Shown: positions 35,892 through 45,512, numbered from the stretch's first letter. The stretch is DNA of 64,000 nucleotides from Oscillatoria sp. FACHB-1407 (GCF_014697545.1 NZ_JACJSA010000006.1:248001-312000); one strand, 5' to 3'. Numbers and translations are program-made. Notes: a model not told the origin generated them from the sequence alone.

Positions 35892-38420
35892 ATGATTACC
35901 ACTAAAAAGCCAGATATTTTTCCTTTGAATCAAGATCGAAAGGAGAAAGAATTTGTCCTTTGGTTTGAACAAGTTGGAATTACTGATGTTCCCCTGGTTG
36001 GTGGAAAAAACGCCTCTCTGGGAGAAATGATCCAGCAACTTACTCCTAAGGGAGTTCGGGTTCCCACGGGGTTTGCCACGACGGCTTATGCCTTTCGCTA
36101 CTTCATGGAAAAAGCAGGGCTGAAAAATCGTCTGCATCGACTTTTGGCGGATTTAGATGTAGAAAATATTCAGAATTTGCAGGAACGGGGCAGACAAGCT
36201 CGCAACATGATTCTCAATGCACCGTTTCCCCCGGAGCTAGAGCAGGCAATTATTCAAGCGTATGTGCAGTTGTCAGAGCAGTATGGGGTCGCGGTTGAAA
36301 CCTGCGAACTGTTAGATGGGGAGGAGTTAGAAGCCTGTCTCAATCGCTATGGCGGAGTTGATGTCGCGGTGCGATCGAGCGCAACTGCCGAAGACTTGCC
36401 CGATGCCAGCTTTGCTGGGCAACAAGACACCTACCTCAATATCAACGGCATCAATGGCGTTTTAGAGGCGTGTCGTCGCTGTTTCGCGTCTCTCTTTACC
36501 GATCGCGCCATTTCCTATCGCACGATTAAGAACTTTGACCATTTTGAAGTTGCCCTATCGGTCGGTGTCCAAAAAATGGTGCGGTCTGATCTAGCATCGG
36601 CTGGTGTCATGTTTTCCATCGATACCGAGAGTGGGTTCAAGAATGCGGCATTGATTACGGCTGCCTACGGGTTAGGGGAAAACGTTGTACAAGGGGTCGT
36701 GAATCCCGATGAATATATCGTGTTCAAACCAACGCTCCAGCAAGGATTTCGTCCTATTTTGGAGAAGCGATTGGGCAGTAAGGAAATCAAAATGGTGTAC
36801 GACGTGAGCGGCGGACGGTCTACCACCAACATTCCCGTTGCAAAGGCAGATCAGGGCAAGTATGCTCTCAGCGATGACGAAATTCTGCAATTGGCGGAGT
36901 GGGCATGCATTATTGAAAATCACTACTCCGATGTGCAGGGCACCTACAGCCCGATGGATATTGAATGGGCAAAGGATGGCACGACAGGTGATTTGTTTGT
37001 TGTCCAGGCACGCCCTGAAACCGTGCATTCTCAAAAGACAAGCAACGTCTTGCGGACCTATCGGTTGAGCCATGCCTCCAGCGCATCCCTCGCGCCGATT
37101 CTCACGGGTCGCGCTGTTGGGGAGATGATCGGTCAGGGCAAAGTTCGCATCATCACTGATATCCGCAGATTGGATGAGTTTCAACAAGGAGAAGTGTTGG
37201 TGACGACCCGCACCGACCCTGATTGGGAACCGATTATGAAACGCGCTAGTGCCGTGATCACCAATCAGGGGGGACGTACCTGCCATGCTGCCATTATTGC
37301 TAGAGAACTGGGTATTCCGGCGATCGTTGGTTGTGACCATGCCACTGAGATGCTCAAAGACGATCAGGAAGTCACTGTTTCTTGTGCAGAAGGTGAAGAG
37401 GGGCGCGTTTACAGTGGATTGTTGCCCTTTGAGATTCAAGAACTCCAACTCGATGCCCTGCCTCGTACTCGCACTAAAGTATTGATGAATGTGGGTAATC
37501 CTGACGAAGCGTTTCGACTGGCAGCAATTCCCAATGATGGGGTAGGGTTAGCTCGCACCGAGTTCATCATTGCCAACCACATCAAAGTTCACCCGTTGGC
37601 ACTCCTGCATTTTAAGGACCTCAAAGATAAAGCTGCGAAGTGGGAAATTAGCCAGTTGGCTAGCCAGTATGAGGAACTCCCAGAATACTTTGTCGATAAA
37701 CTGGCATCGGGAATCGGCATGTTGGCAGCCGCATTTTATCCTAACCCAGTGGTGGTGCGGATGTCAGATTTGAAAAGCAATGAGTACGCCAATCTAATTG
37801 GTGGACGGGAGTTTGAGCCAGAGGAAGAAAACCCCATGATGGGCTGGCGAGGGGCGGCGCGATACTATGACCCGAAATATCAGGCGGCATTTGGGCTGGA
37901 GTGCCGAGCCTTTAAGCGTGTCCGTGAAGAGATGGGGTTGATGAATGTGATTCCAATGATTCCGTTTTGTAGGACTCCGGCGGAAGGGCGTAAAGTGTTG
38001 GAAGAGATGGCAAAACACGGACTGGTTCGCGGAGAAAATGGGCTGCAAGTCTATGTGATGTGTGAATTGCCCAGTAATGTTGAGCTTGCCGATCGCTTTA
38101 GTGAAGTGTTTGATGGCTTTTCCATTGGCTCTAACGATCTGACGCAGTTAACATTAGGCTTGGATCGCGATTCTGCCTTAGTGTCTCATTTGTTTGACGA
38201 ACGCGATGAAGCCGTGAAACGCAAACTGGCACGGGTAATCGCCACCGCAAAACAGTTCAATCGTAAGATTGGCATCTGTGGTCAAGCTCCCAGTGACTAT
38301 CCGGAGTTTGCGGAATTTTTGGTGGAACAGGGGATTGACTCAATCAGCCTAAACCCAGACTCGGTCTTGAAAACGCTATTGGCGATCGCTCAAACAGAAG
38401 CAGCTCTGGAACGCCCCTAA
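35892..38420 (+). CDS. ppsA: Phosphoenolpyruvate synthase
   Basis: Makes PEP from pyruvate and ATP. The protein has 842 residues. The N-terminal ATP-grasp (PPDK_N) domain includes PLVGGKNASLGEM (near 33) and SSATAEDLPDASFAGQQDT. The central phospho-His domain has GGRTCHAAIIARELG (active His near 466). The C-terminal PEP-binding TIM barrel has FSIGSNDLTQLTLGLDRD and the catalytic Cys in GICGQAPSDYPEFA (near 795). It is about 30-40 residues longer than the bacterial norm, mostly at the N-terminus. Divergent from fruB, it could replenish the PEP spent by the PTS. Confidence 0.95.
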   Translation: MITTKKPDIFPLNQDRKEKEFVLWFEQVGITDVPLVGGKNASLGEMIQQLTPKGVRVPTGFATTAYAFRYFMEKAGLKNRLHRLLADLDVENIQNLQERGRQARNMILNAPFPPELEQAIIQAYVQLSEQYGVAVETCELLDGEELEACLNRYGGVDVAVRSSATAEDLPDASFAGQQDTYLNINGINGVLEACRRCFASLFTDRAISYRTIKNFDHFEVALSVGVQKMVRSDLASAGVMFSIDTESGFKNAALITAAYGLGENVVQGVVNPDEYIVFKPTLQQGFRPILEKRLGSKEIKMVYDVSGGRSTTNIPVAKADQGKYALSDDEILQLAEWACIIENHYSDVQGTYSPMDIEWAKDGTTGDLFVVQARPETVHSQKTSNVLRTYRLSHASSASLAPILTGRAVGEMIGQGKVRIITDIRRLDEFQQGEVLVTTRTDPDWEPIMKRASAVITNQGGRTCHAAIIARELGIPAIVGCDHATEMLKDDQEVTVSCAEGEEGRVYSGLLPFEIQELQLDALPRTRTKVLMNVGNPDEAFRLAAIPNDGVGLARTEFIIANHIKVHPLALLHFKDLKDKAAKWEISQLASQYEELPEYFVDKLASGIGMLAAAFYPNPVVVRMSDLKSNEYANLIGGREFEPEEENPMMGWRGAARYYDPKYQAAFGLECRAFKRVREEMGLMNVIPMIPFCRTPAEGRKVLEEMAKHGLVRGENGLQVYVMCELPSNVELADRFSEVFDGFSIGSNDLTQLTLGLDRDSALVSHLFDERDEAVKRKLARVIATAKQFNRKIGICGQAPSDYPEFAEFLVEQGIDSISLNPDSVLKTLLAIAQTEAALERP

Positions 38421-38431
38421 GCCAGTATCAG

Positions 38432-38761
38432 TCACGATCGTGGTGCGTACATCATCACAATAACACCGGCTAAAATAATCGCTGCCCCTAACCAGTCCAA
38501 TCGGTCGGGGGCAGTTTGGTCTATCTGCCATCCCCACAGTAGTGACAAGATGATAAAAATACCACCATAGGCTGCGTAAACACGTCCAAAATTAGCTGGT
38601 TGCAGTGTGGCAACAAAGCCATAAACCGTCAGCAGTATCGCTCCGATCGCAATTAACGTGATACTTTTGCCTTCACGCACCCACAGCCAAATTAAGTATC
38701 CTCCACCAATCTCACACAACCCAGCTAGAACAAAAATCAACAGAGATTGGATCAGATTCAT
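38432..38761 (-). CDS. YnfA family small membrane protein
   Basis: A protein of 109 residues from the ATG at 38761; an upstream in-frame start adds 24 hydrophilic residues that the family lacks. Four membrane helices are predicted. The patterns [20 protein letters not shown] and [20 protein letters not shown] are diagnostic for YnfA (UPF0060), a relative of small multidrug resistance proteins. The biological role in cyanobacteria is unknown. It is convergent with ppsA. Confidence 0.92.
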   Translation of the reverse strand: MNLIQSLLIFVLAGLCEIGGGYLIWLWVREGKSITLIAIGAILLTVYGFVATLQPANFGRVYAAYGGIFIILSLLWGWQIDQTAPDRLDWLGAAIILAGVIVMMYAPRS

Positions 38762-39285
38762 CGTTTGGGTTTTCCTATTTGGGCGGGGTATAGCAACTGT
38801 GAGATTGGAGGCGTGAGGTTCCTCAATTTGCACCCCGTTCTAACTGACCTAAGTTCAGTCTAGAGGTTTTGGCAGTTAAAACCGCAGATCTCCCTTTAAG
38901 GCTACTGCGTATACACAAGTCCTCTCAAACCCCTAAGTCCCCCAGCTGTGGGAGACTTGGAGCCTTTGTCAAAGGTCTTGACTCGACCAGAAGCACCCGT
39001 ACTTGGAACCGATGCGAAGCGCGCCTTTGGGTGAACTGAAACACCTTCTGCTAGGGGGTTTGGGGGAGGCAGTGGCGTCCCCCAATGGGGGTTTGGGGGA
39101 AACTCCCCCAATGCCTAGTACAGCAAAAAATAAGTTTTGAAAGGGGTGAAGGGGTGGAACCCCTTCTTGGGGGCGAAGCCCCTAAACCCCCTACATTGCA
39201 GAACTTTGTGTTTGCAACACTAGTTTTCAAACACTTGAAACAATCCTGCACCTAACTTGGAAGGAAGTCTTAAACCGAACTGACG
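38762..39285. other. Gene-free interval with GC-rich repeats
   Basis: A 524-bp stretch. At about 38860-38895 is a fragment (GGCAGTTAAAACCGCAGA) shared with the inner part of R1. Repeats with alternating G and C tracts run from about 38925 to 39195 (GGGGGCGAAGCCCCTAAACC, related to 8664-8722). No gene is recognised. Confidence 0.6.
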
Positions 39286-40089
39286 TTATTTAGAACTCTC
39301 AAATCTTAAGTGATAGATCTCTGGTAATCTCCACCACGGCAAATGAGGATATTCATGGTGTTCATGGTGATAGCCAAAATGATAACAGGTAATAAATGAC
39401 CAGAAAGTTGAGAAAGAGGTGCTTTTAGCGCGATGTTTTGTGGTGTAACCCTCTTCAGGTTCCCGGTGGGTTAGAAAAGTGCCAAAGTAGAACAATTGCA
39501 CTGAGCTAAGGATAGAAGGAATCACCCAAAACAGAGCAAGATTTAAGTCTGCAATATGCAGAAAATGATGAATGGCGTGAAACAGCACCACAAGCCCTAA
39601 CATTCTGCTCCAACTCCAATAGCCCTTCATGAAGTGGAAGTACCAATTAAAGAAGTTAGCGTGTTGACCATCGTGAAAGTCTGGATCTAACTGAGTACTG
39701 GGATGCTTGTGATGGAGCCAATGTTTCTTAGATAACTCTCGATAGGAAAACAGCCCATACACCAATACAGCAAACGATCCGATCGCATTATTGATTTTCG
39801 GATTCAGCGGAAACACTGCCCCGTGCATGGCATCATGAGCGGTGATAAATAGCCCACTATACAAAAACGTTTGCCAGAGTAGAGCCATTCCAACTAGCCA
39901 AAAAGAGTATTTAGAGAGATCTGCTGAGAGAAGTAAAACTAGACTAATCATCCACAGGCTGAGAACAATTGTGGCGATCGCAATTCCCTGAAACGATTGA
40001 ATGTTTGCTTCTATGAATGAGGTGAATGGCTCTTTCTTAAAAGAAGAAAGCCCTAAATCTTTTGTTTCTACTGCTGTAAACCAAATCAC
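39286..40089 (-). CDS. crtW: Beta-carotene ketolase, CrtW type
   Basis: Adds keto groups at C4 and C4' of beta-ionone rings, giving echinenone or canthaxanthin. The protein has 267 residues. It is a membrane fatty-acid-hydroxylase-type di-iron enzyme with the histidine motifs of CrtW: ITAHDAMHG (HxxxH), KKHWLHHKHP (HxxHH) and YHFGYHHEHHEYPHLPWW (HxxHH). DPDFH is also present. The start is a GTG at 40089. It does not resemble CrtO, the other, phytoene-desaturase-like ketolase. A UbiG-like methyltransferase gene is 143 bp upstream on the same strand. Such keto-carotenoids bind the orange carotenoid protein in cyanobacteria. Confidence 0.93.
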   Translation of the reverse strand: MIWFTAVETKDLGLSSFKKEPFTSFIEANIQSFQGIAIATIVLSLWMISLVLLLSADLSKYSFWLVGMALLWQTFLYSGLFITAHDAMHGAVFPLNPKINNAIGSFAVLVYGLFSYRELSKKHWLHHKHPSTQLDPDFHDGQHANFFNWYFHFMKGYWSWSRMLGLVVLFHAIHHFLHIADLNLALFWVIPSILSSVQLFYFGTFLTHREPEEGYTTKHRAKSTSFSTFWSFITCYHFGYHHEHHEYPHLPWWRLPEIYHLRFESSK

Positions 40090-40232
40090 AATCTAAATCC
40101 CACTGGCTCTAACTTAAGCAAAATGAACTCCAAAGTGTAGTCCACTCAACTTCTTAACATTTCTTTATCTTAACTACTTGTTAGAGCAATTTTGTCTGCC
40201 TTACGTTCAATCTCCTTCGTCATCCTCAGGCT

Positions 40233-41033
40233 CTAACCCCGACTATTTCTTTGATAAACTTGTGTATTAATAGACACCATCCTCTCTTTCTTCACGGATT
40301 TACCGATATAGCAGATGGAGGTGTCGTCGTTAATTTGAATTGGAAATAGGTTGCCTTTTTCACGCTTATCAAACCCTTGAAATAGGATTGTTCGCAACGT
40401 CTCTAAGTTAGCTCCATCGGTTACATCAAATCCTTTAATTTCAATCTCCTGAAATTGGTTTGTTGTTAGGATTTGAATTAACTCATCAGGTCGAATAAAC
40501 TTTTGCCAATCATGCAAGCCTTGAGGTAATTGTTTCAGGATCTTTTCTAGAAGCCAGATCATCACAATTCGAGACTTCAACGTTCGATTGACTGTATCAA
40601 AGAAAAATATTCCACCGGGTTGTAAAACTCGATGAATTTCACGGATGACTTGCTTAAAATCTGAAACATGCTCTAAGACATCAAAGCAAAGTACACAGTC
40701 AAAACGATTTGTTTCATATGGTAATGCTTCTGCTTTTCCCTGCCGATAATCAATCCGTAAATGTTCCTGATCGGCATGAGATCGGGCGGCTTCAATTGAG
40801 TTTTTAGAGAGATCAATACCTGAGACATTAGCCCCTAACTTTGCTAACCATTCACAGGCTAAACCACCCCCACACCCTACATCTAAGATACTCAATCCAC
40901 GCCAATTAGAGATGTAGTTTGAGATGAATTCAAATCGAGTTCGATTGAAATGATCGGATAAATGTAAGACCTGTCCTTCCTCCCACCAGGTATTGGCATG
41001 ACGGTCATAGTATGCCAAATCGTTTTTGACCAC
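40233..41033 (-). CDS. UbiG-like class I SAM-dependent methyltransferase
   Basis: A protein of 266 residues from a GTG start. It has YYDRHANTWWEEGQ at the start, the SAM motif LSILDVGCGGGLACEWLAKLG (near 48-66), and CFDVLEHVSDFKQVI (post I), the pattern of UbiG/Coq3 O-methyltransferases. Cyanobacteria make plastoquinone rather than ubiquinone, so the substrate is probably another phenol or polyprenyl compound; I cannot tell which. The C-terminal 25 residues are basic and Ser/Asn-rich without conserved motifs. It sits upstream of crtW with a 143-bp gap; whether they share a transcript is open. Confidence 0.78.
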   Translation of the reverse strand: MVKNDLAYYDRHANTWWEEGQVLHLSDHFNRTRFEFISNYISNWRGLSILDVGCGGGLACEWLAKLGANVSGIDLSKNSIEAARSHADQEHLRIDYRQGKAEALPYETNRFDCVLCFDVLEHVSDFKQVIREIHRVLQPGGIFFFDTVNRTLKSRIVMIWLLEKILKQLPQGLHDWQKFIRPDELIQILTTNQFQEIEIKGFDVTDGANLETLRTILFQGFDKREKGNLFPIQINDDTSICYIGKSVKKERMVSINTQVYQRNSRG

Positions 41034-41537
41034 GGCTACCCTTCAGCGTTGCTATTTGTGTTTTGCTTCTCCACATTCTAGGAACGCGATCGCCATCTTA
41101 CATTCTCCCTTGGAGATATGAACCAGTGGTTTTTGAAAGCGTTTGCCTGAAGAATAACGCCCCTAAAAATCACCTTGCTTATCAATCGAATAGGACAACT
41201 ATATTTAGCCTGAACCGGGGGATTTAAACAATAGATTTATTATAGATTTATTTAAGTTCGAAAGTTGTAAATGAGCTACTATAAAGGCTTTTTTCTATCC
41301 ATTTAGATAAATAGTTGATAACTAATTTAGACTGGCAGAATACGTTTAAAATTTACATCTGTTCTGCTGATGGAAAACTATACTATCAATTGAATTATTT
41401 TCTATACTAGATATAGTCTTGATCCTATTTGGTTATCTCAGACCTTCCATCCCTGGCAATAATCACCTGCAAAAGAATTGCGGGCTGCGGGGTCAAGTCC
41501 GTTGCAACGGACTGTAATCCTTGATAGAAATGAAACC
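41034..41537. other. AT-rich divergent intergenic region
   Basis: About 500 bp between the divergent methyltransferase and aldo/keto reductase genes. It contains A/T-rich runs (ATTTATTATAGATTTATTTAA) that may be promoter elements. There is no repeat family and no recognisable gene. Confidence 0.55.
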
Positions 41538-42569
41538 ATGACAGGACAGCGAACAACTCGACGGAAGTTTTTGATCACCAGCATGATGACCGCAGGTGGA
41601 ATTCTTGGGAGTTCAGCCTGCCAACAATCCACGACGACCCCTACTGCCAATAATTCACTCAACGCATCTCCATCGTCAGAACCGCCGATCCCCTCACCTG
41701 CCAGTTCTACCCCATTAGTCGAAATTCCTCAGCGACCGTTAGGACGCACGAATTTTGACCTTCCTATTTTTGGGTTGGGTGGTGCTGGGCGGACTCCTCT
41801 ATCTCGTGCTGGGGAAGAGGCAGAGGCGATCGCCCTGATTGAACGTGCCCTGGAATTGGGAGTTCGTTACTTTGACACAGCAGCAAGCTATGGACCCAGT
41901 GAAGAACGACTGGGAAAAGTGTTACCACCCCATCGGTCTAAGCTATTTTTAGCAAGCAAAGCCAGTTCACGCGATCGCGATGGTGCATGGCGAGAGCTAG
42001 AACAATCACTACAACGTTTGCAGACTGACCATCTTGACCTCTGGCAGTTTCATGCCCTGACCTACGACTGGGATCTGAACACGGTGCTGGGGCAACAAGG
42101 AGCCATTAAAGCCGCAGAGGAAGCGCGAGAACAGGGTGTCATCCGATTTGTAGGCATCTCAGGACATCACAATCCAGCGATCATGGCAGAGGCCATCCGT
42201 CGCCACCCATTTGATACGGCTCTCATCCCTATTAATGCAGCTGATAAACACACGGCTGACCCTTTTATCATAGGTGTTTTGCCGATCGCCCAGCAACAAA
42301 ATACAGGGATTATTGCGATGAAAGTGCCTGCCTATGGTCGCTTGATTGAGACGGGTGCAGTCGATGGAATGCGTCAGGCAATGGGATATGCTCTATCGCA
42401 AACGGGAGTACACTCCTGCATCATCGCCGCAGAAACCGTCGAACAGTTGGAGCAGAACGTGGCGATCGCTCAAGCGTTTCAGCCCTTAGCGACTGAGGAG
42501 TTAGCCCGCATTGAGCAACAAACAGCAGCTGATTGGGAAAACTTCAGCTTTTTCCGAAGCTGGACGTGA
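41538..42569 (+). CDS. Aldo/keto reductase with Tat-type lipoprotein signal
   Basis: A protein of 343 residues from the ATG at 41538, chosen because it places a twin-arginine motif (TTRRKFLIT) at residues 6-14. The motif is followed by a hydrophobic stretch and a lipobox-like GSSAC (Cys28), then a Ser/Pro/Thr-rich linker. The (beta/alpha)8 domain has the AKR residues Asp and Tyr (RYFDTAASYGPSEERLG), Lys (LFLASKASSR) and a His at the expected site (LWQFHALTYD). The fold may be exported already folded with NADPH and anchored to the outer leaflet. Substrate unknown. Confidence 0.85.
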   Translation: MTGQRTTRRKFLITSMMTAGGILGSSACQQSTTTPTANNSLNASPSSEPPIPSPASSTPLVEIPQRPLGRTNFDLPIFGLGGAGRTPLSRAGEEAEAIALIERALELGVRYFDTAASYGPSEERLGKVLPPHRSKLFLASKASSRDRDGAWRELEQSLQRLQTDHLDLWQFHALTYDWDLNTVLGQQGAIKAAEEAREQGVIRFVGISGHHNPAIMAEAIRRHPFDTALIPINAADKHTADPFIIGVLPIAQQQNTGIIAMKVPAYGRLIETGAVDGMRQAMGYALSQTGVHSCIIAAETVEQLEQNVAIAQAFQPLATEELARIEQQTAADWENFSFFRSWT

Positions 42570-42597
42570 ACGATGTAGTGATTTGATCTGCGGTGGG

Positions 42598-42777
42598 TGC
42601 ATTTAGTGATTGGGGGACTGACCCGACGAATGAATTTGCGGCTATCCGATCGAAGTCCATCTACGCGGACTGAGGTTTTGAACTTGCGTAGGCAGGTTTT
42701 GTTCTGGTAGCGTTCGACTGAGCTCACGCCGAAGTCTGCGGTTTTAACCGCCACTCCCCTAACCGTCAGATGCACCC
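42598..42777 (-). repeat. R1 MITE-like repeat, copy 4, with direct-repeat flanks
   Basis: Reverse orientation and full length. The flanking direct repeat ATCTGCGGT is present at about 42586-42594 and 42779-42787, probably a target duplication. Confidence 0.85.
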
Positions 42778-43050
42778 ATCTGCGGTAGGTTTGGCATACC
42801 AAACTTCTATTCAGGAACGTGAAGCTGTTATAGCGATTTATAGCGATCGCCAAAACCATTAGAACCTTGAATTTAAGTCCTGCTGAGAAAGACGCGATTC
42901 ATCGCATCTGTTCTGCTGAGTGCCTCGTCTTAATTGAGGTGACTACGGCTATAGCTAGCCTATTTGATTCATGAAGAAGTCTGAGATAGGGTCAATGGTC
43001 AATCGTTGCTGGTCATACACAATGACGAATACGGTGAGTTAGCGGACGAT

Positions 43051-43150
43051 ATAGTAGCCACATTCGATGGGGCGGAGGAGGGTCAGAAAGCTTTCCCAGC
43101 ATGAAGATTTGAGCCATTACTTTTGCTTTAAGCTTTCTGACCAAAGCTAT
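43051..43150 (-). repeat. R2 dispersed repeat
   Basis: Full-length reverse copy: ATAGTAGCCACATTCG to TTAAGCTTTCTGACCAAAGC plus TAT. Confidence 0.8.
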
Positions 43151-43217
43151 AAATTCAGCGCGGTTTAACCACAAAATCCACCCTACAGTCACTATGATTC
43201 GTTAAATGAATTGGATA

Positions 43218-43847
43218 TTAATCACGACGGTCTTGATAATCTTCAGAAGATTTAGGATCTAATTCCCAACGGCGATCGTCCCGTTCCTCTAACACGTCGT
43301 TGGTTCTCAAGAAACTGCGATCGTCCATTTCCAGACCAACCGCTGCGGCTACTTCATCAACGATATCCTGGTCGGGAGTGCTCACCGTTCCACCGACGCC
43401 TTCTTCACCTACAGCATTAGCATCTTCGTAGTTGGCATCCACATCACCGCCTGTAATGACATAGTCAGGTGCATTCAGCATGTGCTCGCCGCGTCGCGAA
43501 TAGGTGCCAGCGCGATCGCTCGGTTGTCCCTGTAACCCTGTTCCATAAGACTCTGTGTACTCTTGTGGCAGGTTGCTGATCGCTTCTTGATCGTCTGCGT
43601 CGTCTGCAACACCGTCATCATCGACATCTAAGTTATCGTCTGTATCATCCGTTGCTACGGTGTCAATCACAGCCTGATTGAGATCCACTTCCCTTAAACC
43701 GACTTCATCTTCTAAACTCTCTAAAACTTCTAAGTCAGGTTCTACGGGGTTCACTGGACCATACTCTGCTTCAAACTCGCGCTCAACTTCTCGTCTAATC
43801 GCTTCAGAGTCTGCTCCGTAGTTAGGGGTGTTGGATTGGTCAACCAT
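43218..43847 (-). CDS. Acidic DUF6335-like protein of cyanobacteria
   Basis: A protein of 209 residues, very acidic in the middle (DDTDDNLDVDDDGVADDADD, about 68-87). The C-terminal half has the pattern of a cyanobacterial family I recognise as DUF6335: DYVITGGDVDANYEDANAVG, then GEEGVGGTVSTPDQD, and RRWELDPKSSEDY near the end. There is no signal peptide or membrane segment. The Asp-rich part resembles calcium-binding or desiccation-related acidic stretches, but the function is unknown. It lies 203 bp downstream of the cupin gene on the same strand, probably as a separate unit. Confidence 0.7.
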   Translation of the reverse strand: MVDQSNTPNYGADSEAIRREVEREFEAEYGPVNPVEPDLEVLESLEDEVGLREVDLNQAVIDTVATDDTDDNLDVDDDGVADDADDQEAISNLPQEYTESYGTGLQGQPSDRAGTYSRRGEHMLNAPDYVITGGDVDANYEDANAVGEEGVGGTVSTPDQDIVDEVAAAVGLEMDDRSFLRTNDVLEERDDRRWELDPKSSEDYQDRRD

Positions 43848-44050
43848 AACTGTTCGTCCTGTTTCGTCCTGTCAGTTGTCGTTATGCTATCTGCACGATA
43901 ACTGACCCTCAGCTTACTCAGGCTCTTCACGAAGATAGACAAGCGTTCCGCTAAATGGAGGAATTTCAGCGGCACGGTAGACAGGCGATCGCCCCCCATT
44001 TCGACAACCCCAACCCACTTCTTTTGTAATTTTTGATTCTCACCTATCAT

Positions 44051-44716
44051 TCACGCCAGAGGCTCACTTAGATGTCCAGTTTTAACGTAGATCAGACATC
44101 CCTCACGGCTAAACGGCGTATGCATACTACCAGACGGGTTGCGAATCCAGGTGCCCTTGGGATAGCGGCCTAACTCATCCTCAAAGACTCCCTTCAGCAC
44201 AAAAATTTCTTCTCCACCCCAGTGGCGGTGTGGTTGAAAGTGTGTTCCCGGTGCCCACTTTACCAGTGCTACCTGTTCGCTGCCAAAACTGTGCAGCGGC
44301 ATCACCTGCAACCCCTCTACTAATCCCGGAAGCCAGGGCGATCGCGCTGTATCCACGGCAACCCGTTGCTGATCATCGGGGTGCATCTGCCACAACTTCA
44401 CCAAAATCGTGCAACCGTCCTGGCTAGAGGGGGTGTGGGTAGACCCAACTGGATTGCGGATGTAGGTTCCGGTGGGATAGTCGCCGTGCTCATCAGAAAA
44501 CACCCCTTCCAGCACCAGAAACTCTTCGCCACCGCCGTGAGTGTGGGGTGAGAAGTGACTACCAGGGGCATACCGCACGATCGAGGTGGCACGAGCAACT
44601 TCTGCTCCATCCCGCTCTAACATGCGTCGTTGCACGCCGGGCATGGGTGAGTCAATCCAGGGGATGTCTTCACTAAAGGCGATCGCCCGTTCGTTCAAAT
44701 CAGCATGGAGTTCCAT
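44051..44716 (-). CDS. Tandem cupin (ChrR-like) protein
   Basis: A protein of 221 residues with two cupin repeats. Each has a metal site of the ChrR cupin type: HFSPHTHGGGEEFLVLEGVF (about 54-73) and HFQPHRHWGGEEIFVLKGVF (about 158-177). Each is followed by a GxYxRNPxGSxHTP strand pair. In ChrR this domain binds zinc and senses singlet oxygen through an anti-sigma partner, but the N-terminal anti-sigma helix bundle is missing here. The start overlaps the TetR gene by 17 bp, so the two are translationally linked. It may be an enzyme or a sensor working with that regulator. Confidence 0.85.
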   Translation of the reverse strand: MELHADLNERAIAFSEDIPWIDSPMPGVQRRMLERDGAEVARATSIVRYAPGSHFSPHTHGGGEEFLVLEGVFSDEHGDYPTGTYIRNPVGSTHTPSSQDGCTILVKLWQMHPDDQQRVAVDTARSPWLPGLVEGLQVMPLHSFGSEQVALVKWAPGTHFQPHRHWGGEEIFVLKGVFEDELGRYPKGTWIRNPSGSMHTPFSREGCLIYVKTGHLSEPLA

Positions 44717-45284
44717 GGATCATCATGGCGGCTAACAGTGGATTCATAATGCGATCGAAGGTGGCTTCGCTGTCGTCCGAGGTACGCGCCATAAGCTGAA
44801 CCCCTTGCAATGTAGCCATGAGAAACGCGGCTTCTTGCTCAGGGGACGTGCGAAGCTTCAGATAACCTGTTTCACAGCCTCGCTTAAGTACCTTAGTCAG
44901 CCAGGCTTCCATCGCCACAAAAAAATGCCCTAACTCTCGTTGTACAGGCTCCGGTAAGATAGCGATTTCTGCTGAAAGAATGCCACACAAGCACATTTGC
45001 TCCTGGTCTAAGCCATGCCGATAAAGACGGCAAAACTGCACCAGTTGCTCTCGTAGGTCAGAGGTTGTTTGTTCAAAGCGGTTGAGGGTTTGCAGAGCAG
45101 TATCTCGGTACCGATTCACCAATGCCTTTGTCAACTCTTCTTTAGAATAAAAGTGATAGTGGATGCTGGCCTTCCGAATTCCCACCTGTTCTGAAATGTC
45201 AGCATAGCTGAAAGCACTATACCCCCGCTTTCGCACCAGATCTTCAGCCACATCAAGAATCTGTTGAGCCGTATCAGCTTTCAT
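44700..45284 (-). CDS. TetR/AcrR family transcriptional regulator
   Basis: A protein of 194 residues. The N-terminal helix-turn-helix is typical: AQQILDVAEDLVRKRGYSAF, then YADISEQVGIRKASIHYHFYSKEEL (about 24-48). The rest is a helical ligand-binding domain, with LCGILSAEIAILPEPVQREL near the middle, as in regulators of the TetR_C_13 type. It probably represses its own operon: a near-palindrome (45556-45575) lies just upstream of the first gene. Downstream it overlaps the cupin gene by 17 bp. Confidence 0.9.
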   Translation of the reverse strand: MKADTAQQILDVAEDLVRKRGYSAFSYADISEQVGIRKASIHYHFYSKEELTKALVNRYRDTALQTLNRFEQTTSDLREQLVQFCRLYRHGLDQEQMCLCGILSAEIAILPEPVQRELGHFFVAMEAWLTKVLKRGCETGYLKLRTSPEQEAAFLMATLQGVQLMARTSDDSEATFDRIMNPLLAAMMIHGTPC

Positions 45285-45299
45285 AGGTCAATTACTTAC

Positions 45300-45512
45300 T
45301 CAAACACACGCTACACAAGGTGTTTGCAGAAGTCGCTCGGCACGATTGACCTGCTGTTTTGTTTGAGCAATTTGGTTCAATAGTCTAGCTCGCGATTGTT
45401 GAAGCATTTCCAGTTGTTCTTCGATCTCCTCTAGCTCAACTAGAAGAATGGGCAGAACTGAATCCTTGTTCAATGTTGGAGATGATTGATGTCGAATGAG
45501 TTGGGGACTCAT
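45300..45512 (-). CDS. Small coiled-coil protein, first gene of the TetR operon
   Basis: A protein of 70 residues. The middle (LLVELEEIEEQLEMLQQSRARLLNQIAQTKQQVN) is a long amphipathic helix with heptad leucines, and the end has a Cys pair (TPCVACV). It is 15 bp upstream of the TetR gene on the same strand, with a purine-rich stretch (AAGAGG) in front of its ATG. It has no recognised family. The Cys pair could be redox or metal sensitive. Confidence 0.55.
   Translation of the reverse strand: MSPQLIRHQSSPTLNKDSVLPILLVELEEIEEQLEMLQQSRARLLNQIAQTKQQVNRAERLLQTPCVACV

Larger units (their letters stand above)
42570..43217. other. 648-bp gene-free interval with R1 and R2 copies
   Basis: Holds R1 (42598-42777) and R2 (43051-43150), separated by about 270 bp of unremarkable sequence with a short R2-like end (CTACGGCTATAGC, about 42943). 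No gene is seen. Confidence 0.65.

Noticed and set aside
42479-42859. 126-residue minus-strand frame
   Set aside because: It is antisense to the aldo/keto reductase end and then R1; no conserved content.
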